Source: CAZRRV01 sp964406705 | GTDB lineage: Bacteria; Bacillota; Clostridia; Oscillospirales; Acutalibacteraceae | Direction of reading: 5' to 3' | NCBI GenBank assembly: GCA_964406705.1 | Contig: CAYOSS010000071.1 | Coordinates: 1-9,580, forward strand | DNA length: 9,580 bases | Shown: in pieces, positions 1-6,568 of the stretch | Layout of the letters: every line of letters starts with the position of its first letter | Position numbering within the stretch: the stretch's first letter is position 1 | Position numbers and translations under genes: made by a program | Notes under the pieces: model-generated | What the model was told of the DNA's origin: nothing | Seen by the model: only the letters and a program-made list of their open reading frames with translations | The model's database searches: none

Positions 1-66
1 GACGCCTTACGGCGCCGCGGGGGCCCCTTATGAAAAGCGGACAGAAAAGAAGTTCGGCGCGCCAGT

Positions 67-335
67 GGGCTGAGTGGTTTGCGAAAGTCGGGAGGAATTG
101 CCCCCACCCGTGTTGTTTGGGGGTAGCTGCATCTTATACCGAGAGCCTGTTATTCGCTAAAGCGAGGGTAGCCCGGCGGTCCCGCCGGCGCTGGCTCCGG
201 GACCCCGCCGGGGTCATTCCGGGCTTGCCGAGCCCGGTACAAAGGCTCGCAGGTTCGGGGACGGCTCGCCGTTATCGTTTATGGCTCAGTGTTTCTGGGT
301 AGCTTTTGCCTGCTGGATGGGGGAAGCCAACAGAT
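67..335 (+). repeat. Flank repeat, copy A
   Basis: This copy begins with GGGCTGAGTGGTT and aligns with copy C (from 9231) at nearly constant offsets. The CCCCCA/TGGGGG hairpin is at +34 in both, the CCGG hairpin at +106, the CCCGGTACAAAGGCTCGC block at +166, and GCTTTTGCCTG at +235 against +234. By hand count, 162-254 matches copy C at about 82 of 93 positions. It contains a 6-bp stem with a 4-base loop (173-188) and a second stem, GACCCC/GGGGTC, at 201-215. The strand is given only for orientation; no transcript is shown. The right-hand limit is approximate. Confidence 0.75.
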
Positions 336-377
336 GTGCAGAAAACCCCTGCCGAGGGAACCAGGGGGCACACTGGC

Positions 378-571
378 TCGAGGGACAGCCCGGAGGTACC
401 CCCGGCACCGCCTCCGGAAACTCGCTGTGTTTATTCCGAACTCGCCGTGCCCGGTACAAAGGCCCCGCCGGTTCGGGGACGGCTCGCCGCTGTCGAGTTA
501 GGCTCAACGCTTCCGGGCAGCCTTTGCCCGCCGGTTCGGGAAGGCTCGCGGGTGTACAAAAAGCCCGTCCC
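378..571 (+). repeat. Flank repeat, copy B (partial, diverged)
   Basis: Copy B keeps the same 60-base distance between the CCGG hairpin (390-405) and the CCCGGTACAAAGGC block (from 450) as copies A and C. It then matches copy A through GGTTCGGGGACGGCTCGCCG and copy C through the GCCTTTGCCCGCCGG and GGCTCGCGGGTG blocks. The first part of the unit is degenerate or missing: the sequence upstream does not show the CCCCCA/TGGGGG hairpin. Same orientation as A and C. Confidence 0.6.
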
Positions 572-595
572 CTGAAGCCCGGAGATTCGCCGGCA

Positions 596-625
596 CGTGG
601 AGTAGCCCGGAGGTCCCGCCGGGCC
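596..625 (+). repeat. Flank repeat, short copy D
   Basis: A fragment carrying only the GTAGCCCGGAGGTCCCGCCGG part of the repeat, so only the 16-base hairpin (607-622) and a few bases around it. It has the same orientation as A, B and C and lies about 25 bases past the end of B. Confidence 0.45.
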
Positions 626-660
626 CTTTACCGTGGGCGCGGCGATTTGCGAGGCGGCCC

Positions 661-707
661 GGCTGTTACAATCAGTCCGGCTCCGCCCCCACCCTGCTGT
701 AACCGCC
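661..707 (-). other. Inverted repeat downstream of folC
   Basis: The arms GGCTGTTACA (661-670) and TGTAACCGCC (698-707) pair at 9 of 10 positions around a 27-base loop. The site lies about 80 bases past the folC stop on the transcribed strand. It could form the 3' end hairpin of the operon transcript, but no run of T follows it, so it is not a classical intrinsic terminator. Confidence 0.35.
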
Positions 708-783
708 GTCTGGAGCGGTCGATCCAACCGCGCCGCGGAGCTCTTCTTAAAAGTACAGCTACCCGCAAACGGCGTCGGCAAAT

Positions 784-2016
784 CTACAGACCCGAACGAA
801 GCTCCCTGAAGAGGTACAGCGACCCGCAGACGACGACTGACGCGCCGGCGGAGCGGGCTTTGCGCAGCGCAGTGAGCGGGTCCGGACAGACTTCAGCCTC
901 CGTATACTCCCGCGCGAGGGCAGCGAGGTCACCGGCTGGCATAGCGCGGGGGCTGGGCGGCTCCACGCAGTAAATACGCGCGAAACAGGGCGCCAACTCC
1001 CGCAGCACTCCCGCGACGTCCTTATCCGCCATCATACCCATAACGGCGGTCACGGGGGCGGGGAGGGTGCGCCGCACAAATTCAGCCAGCCGCCGCGCCG
1101 CGCCGGGGTTATGCGCCCCGTCAAACACCAGCGGCGGCTCGCGCTCCACGACCTCGCAGCGGGCGGGAAGTTTGGCGCGCTCAAGTCCCCTCACAACCGC
1201 GTCCGGCGGGACGGCATGCCCCGACCGCGCCACCGTCTCTATCGCCGTGGCGGCGTTTAACGGCTGAAATCCCCCCGGCATCGAGAGGGTAAAGCTCAGA
1301 TCCCCGTACCGCGCCGCGCTGCCCCCCAGCCCGAGGTCCGTGACGGCAAGCCGGGAGAGGTCCGGCGTAAAATACGGGCAACCCTTCTCGCGAGCCGTCC
1401 CCCGTAAGACGGCGGATACCTCCGGGTCCTGCTCGGGGTAGACGACCACGGGGCGACCCGGCTTCATAATTCCCGCTTTCTGCGCGGCGATTTCGGCTAA
1501 CGTGTTCCCCAACACGGCGGTGTGGTCCTTGGAGACGGAGGTTATCACGGCGCAAAGGGGGTCCTCGACGACGTTGGTCGGGTCGTAAAGCCCGCCAAGC
1601 CCCGTCTCAAGGACTACCGCGTCGCACCCCGCTTCCTTAAAATAGGAAAAAGCGACCGCGGTGATGAAGTCGAACTGCGTGGGCCGCAGCCCGTCCGGCA
1701 ACGAAGCGGCGGCGCTCGTCACCCTCTCGGTCAGCTCCTCCAAAGCGGCGGGCGGGATCATCTCGCCCGACACGGATATCCTCTCGCGAAAGTCGTCAAC
1801 ATAGGGGGAAAGATACAGCCCAGCGCGGTAGCCCGCCTCGTGCAGGATCCCCCAGATGTAGCGGCAAACCGAGCCTTTCCCATTCGTCCCGGCGACGTGA
1901 AAACAGGGCAACCCTTTCTGCGGGTCGCCCAAACGCTCAAGCAGCGCGGATATTCTCTCAAGCGAGGGTCGCCGGGGGAACGAGCCCAGGCTCTCTATAT
2001 ACTCTACCGCGTTCAA
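784..2016 (-). CDS. folC: Folylpolyglutamate synthase / dihydrofolate synthase
   Basis: Cytosolic Mur-ligase-family enzyme that adds glutamate to folates (and, in bifunctional members, to dihydropteroate) using ATP. The 410-residue product has the P-loop AGTNGKGS at 42-49, the folate-binding SPYVDDFRERI stretch at 70-80, ETGLGG at 137-142, DH at 164-165, and the QKAGI lysine (K180) that is carbamylated in the family. The C-terminal domain shows DGAHNP at 299-304 and MMADKD just after. Length is normal for the family. The start is TTG at 2016, and the TTGA there overlaps the stop of the upstream ABC ATPase by 4 bases, so translation is probably coupled. The N-terminus begins in family fashion (EYIESLG). 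It is the last gene of the operon; no intrinsic terminator is visible after it. Whether it also has dihydrofolate synthase activity cannot be read from sequence. Confidence 0.95.
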   Translation of the reverse strand: MNAVEYIESLGSFPRRPSLERISALLERLGDPQKGLPCFHVAGTNGKGSVCRYIWGILHEAGYRAGLYLSPYVDDFRERISVSGEMIPPAALEELTERVTSAAASLPDGLRPTQFDFITAVAFSYFKEAGCDAVVLETGLGGLYDPTNVVEDPLCAVITSVSKDHTAVLGNTLAEIAAQKAGIMKPGRPVVVYPEQDPEVSAVLRGTAREKGCPYFTPDLSRLAVTDLGLGGSAARYGDLSFTLSMPGGFQPLNAATAIETVARSGHAVPPDAVVRGLERAKLPARCEVVEREPPLVFDGAHNPGAARRLAEFVRRTLPAPVTAVMGMMADKDVAGVLRELAPCFARIYCVEPPSPRAMPAGDLAALAREYTEAEVCPDPLTALRKARSAGASVVVCGSLYLFRELRSGL

Positions 2017-2771
2017 TACTCGCCGCCCCTCGCTCCCGCCCGGAGGAAATTGCGGAGCTTCTCGCTTTTGGGGCTGCCGAAAACCTCCTCCGAAGTGCCG
2101 GCCTCCTCCACCACGCCGCCCGACATATATATCACCCGGTCAGCGACGCGGCGGGCGAATTCCATCTCGTGGGTCACGATTATCATTGTCCTCTCGCCGG
2201 ACTTAAGCTCGCGGATTGCCTTCAGCACCTCGCCGGTGAGCTCCGGGTCGAGCGCGCTGGTGGGCTCGTCGAAGCAAAGCACGTCGGGTTCCAACATCAG
2301 CGCCCTCGCGATGGCGACCCGCTGCTGCTGCCCGCCGGAAAGCTCGCAGGGGTAGGCGTCGGCGCGCTCCGATAACCCGACCTTCCCGAGCAGCAGCCGC
2401 GCCTTATCCCGGATTTCCTCCTCGCTCCCGCGCTTCAGCAGCCTCGGCGCGAGGCAGAGATTGCCAAAAGCGGTGTACTGGGGGAACAGGTTGAACGACT
2501 GGAACACAAGACCCAGCCGCAGCCGCTTCAGGCGGATTTCGGCGTCGGAGTAGTCGACACCCGCGCGGAAAATCTCCTCGCCCCGCAGCGTCACAGTGCC
2601 GGCGTCCGCCAGCTCGAGGAAGTTCAGACAGCGAAGCAGCGTGGTCTTACCGCTGCCGGAGGAGCCGATAATCGCCAAGACTTCCCCCTTCTCGAGAGAG
2701 AACCCCACTCCGCGCAGCACCCGCGTTTTCCCGAATGACTTCTCAATTCTCGATACTTCTAAGAATGCCAA
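2013..2771 (-). CDS. Polar amino acid ABC transporter, ATP-binding protein
   Basis: ATPase subunit of an importer of the HisP/GlnQ type, working on the inner face of the membrane with the permease encoded just upstream. In its 252 residues one sees Walker A GSSGSGKTT (36-44), the Q-loop glutamine in FQSFNLFP (Q91), the signature LSGGQQQR (144-151), Walker B VLCFDEP with E169 as catalytic glutamate, the D-loop SALD, and the switch histidine in THEM (H201). Length and order are standard. The start is TTG at 2771, nine bases after the permease stop, with a GAGGCGG purine stretch before it. Its stop overlaps the folC start by 4 bases. The family is certain; the substrate is not readable from this subunit. 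Confidence 0.95.
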   Translation of the reverse strand: MAFLEVSRIEKSFGKTRVLRGVGFSLEKGEVLAIIGSSGSGKTTLLRCLNFLELADAGTVTLRGEEIFRAGVDYSDAEIRLKRLRLGLVFQSFNLFPQYTAFGNLCLAPRLLKRGSEEEIRDKARLLLGKVGLSERADAYPCELSGGQQQRVAIARALMLEPDVLCFDEPTSALDPELTGEVLKAIRELKSGERTMIIVTHEMEFARRVADRVIYMSGGVVEEAGTSEEVFGSPKSEKLRNFLRAGARGGEY

Positions 2772-2780
2772 TCCGCCGCC

Positions 2781-3461
2781 TCAAATCTTAAAAAATGAGA
2801 GTTTCTTCTCGAGCTTTCCGAAGAGCAAAGTCAGCGCGCCGCTGAAAAGCAGGTAGTACACCCCGGTGAAGAACATAGGCCAGACCAGCCCCGCCGCGAC
2901 GCCCTTCCACCCGGTGCGGAACGCGTCGCCCACGAAAATCAGCTCCTGCACGGAAATGACGTTAGCGAGGGAGGTGTCCTTCACGAGGGTGATTATCTCG
3001 TTAGACATAGGCGGGATCACGCGCTTGACCATTTGCAGCAGGGTGACCTTGAAGAATATCTGCGAGCCGGACAGCCCCAGAACCTGCCCGGCTTCCTTTT
3101 GCCCCACCGGGACCCCCTCAATGCCGCCGCGGTATATCTCGGAGAAGTAGCAGGCGTAGTTGATCACGAACGCCACCGCCGCCGCAGTGAACCGCCCGTT
3201 GGGCATCCCGGCCCAGGGGCTCCTGCCGGTGATCATCCCCGGTATGTAAAATATTACCAGCAGCTGCAACATCAGCGGGGTGCCGCGTATCACCCAGACC
3301 AGCGTCTTGCAGAGCCAGCGCAGCGGCGGCACGCGGCTCATAGTCCCGAACGCGACCACCAGCCCCAGCGGGAGCGCGCCCAAAAGCGTCACCGCGAAGA
3401 GCAAAAACGTCTGCAGGAAGCCCTCGTTAAGCCCGCCGATAACGGTTAGAAATACGTCCAT
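2781..3461 (-). CDS. Polar amino acid ABC transporter, permease
   Basis: Membrane subunit of the HisM/GlnP class, 226 residues, hydrophobic with about five membrane segments. The cytoplasmic EAA loop is clear (EIYRGGIEGVPVGQKEAGQVLG, given here in two parts: EIYRGGIEGVP, then VGQKEAGQVLG), and RGTPLMLQL lies near the middle as usual for this family. A single permease gene implies a homodimer. The ATG at 3461 is preceded, nine bases upstream, by another ATG directly followed by TGA, and the nearest purine-rich site (GGGGAAAG) is better placed for that start-stop pair than for the real start, so translation may be weak. The 102-base gap to the binding-protein gene holds a weak stem-loop. The C-terminal codons contain CTCTCATTTTTT, a 12-base word also found in that gap. 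Confidence 0.93.
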   Translation of the reverse strand: MDVFLTVIGGLNEGFLQTFLLFAVTLLGALPLGLVVAFGTMSRVPPLRWLCKTLVWVIRGTPLMLQLLVIFYIPGMITGRSPWAGMPNGRFTAAAVAFVINYACYFSEIYRGGIEGVPVGQKEAGQVLGLSGSQIFFKVTLLQMVKRVIPPMSNEIITLVKDTSLANVISVQELIFVGDAFRTGWKGVAAGLVWPMFFTGVYYLLFSGALTLLFGKLEKKLSFFKI

Positions 3462-3563
3462 CCGTCACATACTTTCCCCAAAAAATGAGAGCAAAAGAAA
3501 GCATACTAAACAGCGCCTATTCTCTGAAAATGAGAGCGGGGTTGAACCCACTCCCGGTCCCGT
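3462..3563 (-). promoter_or_regulatory. Intercistronic stem-loop region between binding protein and permease
   Basis: This is the longest gap inside the operon. On the transcribed strand a stem can form just after the binding-protein stop (3534-3553: GAG...CTC outside, GGG...CCC inside with a TTCAA loop), followed shortly by TTTT (3527-3530). A partial terminator or RNA-stabilising hairpin here would give more binding protein than permease, which is a known arrangement in ABC importers. The word CTCTCATTTT occurs twice in the gap. The stem is short and interrupted. Confidence 0.35.
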
Positions 3564-4358
3564 TTACTGCTCTAACAGAGCGTCGGTGAGGTTGTATTTC
3601 TCGGCGCACTCGGCCAGGGTGCCGTCGTCGTAGGCGGCCTTGAGGAACTTGTTCAGCTCCTCCGCCAAATCCGAGCCCTTGCGGAAACCCACTCCGTACT
3701 GCTCCTCGGTGAGCCGCACGGTGTAGCAGAGATCCGGGTAGGCGGTGCCCTCGCCTATCATAGCGCCCGCCATCAGCAGGTCGATGACGGCGGCGTCGGA
3801 GTTGCCCGACTGCACCTCCATCAGCGCGACCGCCTGGGACTCCACCTCGTTGCACTTGGCGCCAAGCGCGGCGGCGGCGTCCTTGCCCGCGGAGCCGGCT
3901 TCGACCGCGAAGGTCAGCCCCTTGACGCTTTCCTCGGTGGTGTATTTCTCCCTGTCCGCCGCCTTGACCACGACCACCTGAGCGTTGGAGCAATAGGGGG
4001 ACGAGCACTCCATCTCCGCTAAGACGTCGTCGGTGAGGGTCATCCCGTTCCAGGCGACGTCAATGTTCTTATCTTTAAGCTCGAAAACCTTGTTGTCCCA
4101 CTCGATCAGCTGGAACTTCGCCTCGACACCCAGGTACTCCGCGAACGCCCGCGCCATATCCGCGTCGAAGCCTATCCACTTGCCGCTCTCGTCCTGATAA
4201 TCCATCGGCTCGAAACTGGTGATCCCGACTATCAGCGTACCCTTTTCCTTGACGTACTCCATATCGGTGGAGGACGAGATCTCCTTCGCCTTGCCGCAGC
4301 CGACAAGCCCGAACGCCGCCAGCGCGAGCGCCAAAACTACCGCCAAAAACCTCTTCAT
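3564..4358 (-). CDS. ABC transporter substrate-binding lipoprotein (SBP_bac_3 family)
   Basis: Extracellular solute-binding lipoprotein of 264 residues. The signal peptide is hydrophobic with MKRF at its start and a lipobox GLVGC whose Cys21 would be lipidated. The mature part follows the family: GTLIVGITSFEPMDY (40-54), GFDADMARAFAEYLG (63-77), WNGMTLT (103-109), AVEAGSAG (151-158) and the conserved ligand Asp (D193, in AVIDLL). The T-x-x-R arginine, which in HisJ-type proteins grips the ligand carboxylate, is not present: T109 is followed by D, D, V112. The N-R-Q motif just after is N-A-Q. From memory, this variant is shared by a group of clostridial homologues, so it is unlikely to be a sequencing error. 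Start: ATG 4358 with AAAGGAG about nine bases upstream. Polar amino acid is the default ligand; actual ligand unknown. Confidence 0.93.
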   Translation of the reverse strand: MKRFLAVVLALALAAFGLVGCGKAKEISSSTDMEYVKEKGTLIVGITSFEPMDYQDESGKWIGFDADMARAFAEYLGVEAKFQLIEWDNKVFELKDKNIDVAWNGMTLTDDVLAEMECSSPYCSNAQVVVVKAADREKYTTEESVKGLTFAVEAGSAGKDAAAALGAKCNEVESQAVALMEVQSGNSDAAVIDLLMAGAMIGEGTAYPDLCYTVRLTEEQYGVGFRKGSDLAEELNKFLKAAYDDGTLAECAEKYNLTDALLEQ

Positions 4359-4390
4359 ACCGTAACACTCCTTTATAATAAATATCTATC

Positions 4391-5965
4391 CTACGCCCAA
4401 AGCCCGCGCCGCTTGAGGTCGGCTATGGTCGCGTTGTGCTGGTCTATGGTCTTGTTGTAGTAGAATTGCCCGTTTTTATCGGTGACGAAGTAGTCGTAGT
4501 CGAAATCCTTCTCCGGGCGGACAGCCGCCTTTATAGACGCCGCGGTGGAGGTGCAAAGGGGGCCCGGAGGCAGGCCCTCCGTCTTGTTGGTGTCGTAGCG
4601 GCCGTTGCCGTAGGGGTACTTGGATGTGGGGGTGGAGCCCAACAGCCTCGGCTCACCCGTCCACTTTAGGCGGTTTTGGAACACGGCGGACACTTTCGCC
4701 TTGTCGGCGTCGGAGCTGCCGTTAGTCTCAAGCTCTATGACCGACGCCAGCGTCAGTATCTCGTGCACCGTGTAGCCGGATTTCTTGATCTCATCGCGGT
4801 AGGGGCGCAGCTCGTCGTCCATTTGCTGGAGGCACTTCTTGATGGCCTCTTTGGCGCACTCCACCCCGCCGTACTTGTAGAAAGAGTAGGTTTCGGGGAA
4901 AAGGTAGCCCTCTAACTTGTAGTAGACCCGCTCCACGGGGATCTCGGAGACGAAATCGAACTCGGAGTAGTAGTCGAGGTCGCCCGCCGCCTCGCGGAAC
5001 TCGTCCTCGGTGCAAATCCCCGCCTCGACGAACCGCCGGCGGATCTCGTCCATACCCGCTCCCTGCGGAATGGTAACCGTCACCGTCTCCGCTTTAGCGC
5101 CCTCCTCCTGGAGAATATGCGCTATCGCCTCGTAGCCGTTCTCCTTGTCTATAGTGTATACTCCGTACTGATAGGTCCCGTCAAAATGCATAAACTTGGA
5201 GTACACTCTGAACAGCGTCCCGAAGCGGACGACGCCGGTGTCGTCAAGCTGACGGGCTATGTTCGCGCTGGAAGTCCCGGGTTTAATCTCCAGCTGCACT
5301 GTTCCCGATTTGCCTATACCGAGGAAGTCCGCCACGACGGTGAGCGCGCCGAATGTAAGCCCCACCGACGCCACGATGATGCCTATTACCCACACAACGG
5401 CGGAGAAGCACCCCTTGCGGCGGGGCTTCTTGCGCTTCTTTTTCTTCTTGCCCTCGGGTACGGGATCCGCCGGCGCGGGGGCGTCGGGAAACGGGTCCAA
5501 CTCGTCCAAAATGGAAAGGTCCAGCCCGTTGCTCCCGGGAGCGACGCCCTCCGACCCGTCAGTCTCCCCGCGCTCCGTGGGTGGGACATAGACGGGGGCG
5601 TCCTCGTCCTCGCCGGGGGGGACATAGACCGGCGGCCCGTCGTGGGCTGTACCCTCTCGCCCCGTGGAAACGCTCCGTGCTATATCGCCGCGCTCGGGAG
5701 AGCCGTCGGGAGCTGTGCTCTCTCGCTCGGGCGGGTCGCCGGGGGCTGTGCCCTCTCGCTCCGCGGAACCGCTCCGCGCCGTCCCCTCGCTCCGGAACAA
5801 ACCGTCAGGAGATGACCCCCCGCGCCGGGGCAAATCGTCAGGAGATGACCCCCCGTGCCGGGGCGGCTCGTCGGGGGATATACCCCCGCTCCGGGGCCGA
5901 CCCTCGGGCGCCGTGCCCCCGCCGGGGAGGGAGGGGTTCCGATTTTCGTCTAACTCGTCGCTCAT
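4391..5965 (-). CDS. mltG: Endolytic murein transglycosylase MltG (YceG-like) with repeat tail
   Basis: Membrane-anchored lytic transglycosylase that cuts nascent peptidoglycan and so sets glycan strand length. Of its 524 residues, 1-170 form a hydrophilic, Pro/Gly/Ser/charged cytoplasmic tail, including nine 11-residue repeats at 15-113 and two VYVPP motifs. A KKKKKRKKPRRK patch (173-184) and one membrane helix (about 187-215) follow, giving an N-in topology. The rest is the outside LysM-like and catalytic part: TIPQGAGMDEI near 298, LEGYLFPETY at 351-360, LASVIELET with E411 as the expected catalytic glutamate, VFQNRL at 428-433, and GLPPGPL at 464-470. The end (YYFVTD-like segment, HN at 510-511) is family-typical. 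The tail makes it longer than E. coli MltG (about 340 residues). ATG 5965 has AAGGAG seven bases before it, and the cyclo-ligase stop is 15 bases upstream. Confidence 0.95.
   Translation of the reverse strand: MSDELDENRNPSLPGGGTAPEGRPRSGGISPDEPPRHGGSSPDDLPRRGGSSPDGLFRSEGTARSGSAEREGTAPGDPPERESTAPDGSPERGDIARSVSTGREGTAHDGPPVYVPPGEDEDAPVYVPPTERGETDGSEGVAPGSNGLDLSILDELDPFPDAPAPADPVPEGKKKKKRKKPRRKGCFSAVVWVIGIIVASVGLTFGALTVVADFLGIGKSGTVQLEIKPGTSSANIARQLDDTGVVRFGTLFRVYSKFMHFDGTYQYGVYTIDKENGYEAIAHILQEEGAKAETVTVTIPQGAGMDEIRRRFVEAGICTEDEFREAAGDLDYYSEFDFVSEIPVERVYYKLEGYLFPETYSFYKYGGVECAKEAIKKCLQQMDDELRPYRDEIKKSGYTVHEILTLASVIELETNGSSDADKAKVSAVFQNRLKWTGEPRLLGSTPTSKYPYGNGRYDTNKTEGLPPGPLCTSTAASIKAAVRPEKDFDYDYFVTDKNGQFYYNKTIDQHNATIADLKRRGLWA
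5627..5923 (-). repeat. 33-bp degenerate tandem repeat in mltG (nine units)
   Basis: Residues 15-113 of MltG divide without gaps into nine 11-residue units, for example SGGISPDEPPR, HGGSSPDDLPR, RGGSSPDGLFR, REGTAPGDPPE, RESTAPDGSPE and REGTAHDGPPV. The pattern is roughly (R/S/H)-(G/E)-G-(S/T)-(S/A)-P-D-x-x-P-(R/E). Copies differ at many bases but keep the 33-base period. Confidence 0.8.
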
Positions 5966-5980
5966 ACGCTGACTCCTTGC

Positions 5981-6568
5981 TTATCTTCTGAATACACGCT
6001 TATCAGTCACCACTAAGTCCACCGGGCGGTCAAGCGCCGTCGCCGGAACATCGCCGGATAAATCCTCCTCGTAGCACACACCGGCGCCGACACCGGGAAA
6101 CACAACCAAAAAGCGGTCGTAGTACCCCCCGCCCCGCCCGAGCCGCCTCCCGTCGGGCGAAAAGCACAGCCCCGGCGCAAGGCAAAGTGTACGCGGGGTA
6201 ACATTAGCCGGGGAGACAGGCGGGGGCTCGGGTATCCCGTACGCACCGGGGGCGAGGTCACAGAGCAAACTCACCGTATAGAACCGCATATCCCCCCGCT
6301 CCGGCCCGCAGCGCGGAAAGGCGACCGGCTTCCCCCGGCGGAGCGCGTCCTCCGCCACGGGCCGCAAATCAGGCTCCAAACGCAACGCGGCGTAGCATAA
6401 AACCAAATCCGCCGCCAGGTACTCCGGCAACGAGAGGACCAGGCTCACCAAAGCGGCGTCCCGCGCCCGTTTATCCTCCGGGAGCAGGGTGGCGCGGCGG
6501 TTTTTGGCTATCTCGCGAAACTCGGTCTTCCGCCGCTCGGCCCCGCCCGGGAGAGCTACCTCAGGCAC
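5981..6568 (-). CDS. 5-formyltetrahydrofolate cyclo-ligase
   Basis: Cytosolic enzyme (MTHFS, YgfA/FAU1 family) that converts 5-formyl-THF to 5,10-methenyl-THF with ATP, removing an inhibitory folate and returning it to the one-carbon pool. The family signature is clear: YGIPEP in the middle and APGLCFSPDGRRLGRGGGYY (part of the glycine-rich ATP/folate loop, ending YYDRFL), then a C-terminal TDKRVFRR. The N-terminal FREIAKNRR basic helix is also typical. Starts are uncertain. I chose GTG at 6568 (195 residues, weak GGGA upstream); TTG at 6583 gives 200 residues but has no ribosome site. Either overlaps the end of the DJ-1 gene (13 or 28 bases). It lies 15 bases before mltG. Confidence 0.92.
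   Translation of the reverse strand: MPEVALPGGAERRKTEFREIAKNRRATLLPEDKRARDAALVSLVLSLPEYLAADLVLCYAALRLEPDLRPVAEDALRRGKPVAFPRCGPERGDMRFYTVSLLCDLAPGAYGIPEPPPVSPANVTPRTLCLAPGLCFSPDGRRLGRGGGYYDRFLVVFPGVGAGVCYEEDLSGDVPATALDRPVDLVVTDKRVFRR

Larger units (their letters stand above)
1..783. other. Left flank without supported gene, repeat-rich
   Basis: This stretch lies downstream of folC and contains no gene I can support. Open frames exist on both strands, including one on the + strand running about 281-973, but they have no family motif, are rich in Arg/Pro/Gly as expected from GC-rich non-coding DNA, and one runs into folC antisense. What it does hold is three copies, one of them short, of a diverged repeat also present at the right end of the window, and an inverted repeat at 661-707. 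The segment at about 33-61, with two AAAAG-type purine blocks, resembles the sequence just before the right-hand copy (about 9161-9192), so the left copy may begin before position 67. Confidence 0.7.

Noticed and set aside
67..571. Repeat copies A and B encoding a shared peptide (PVQR... similarity)
   Set aside because: Open in the same frame in A, B and C, but differences do not favour third codon positions, and the copies stop at different points.
700..783. Intrinsic terminator right after folC
   Set aside because: Only short stems (for example GCGGT/ACCGC near 720-737) and no T-run after them.
281..973. Long + strand open frame over the left flank
   Set aside because: It spans repeat copies, has no domain or sensible ribosome site, and its end is antisense to folC; the composition is that of GC-rich non-coding DNA.
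1522..2355. Open frame of 277 codons on the + strand
   Set aside because: It is antisense to folC and the ABC ATPase, whose motifs are unmistakable on the other strand.
4359..4390. Promoter before the binding-protein gene (TATAAA-like)
   Set aside because: The possible -10 box overlaps the ribosome site, so a transcript from it would lack that site; the -35 is poor.
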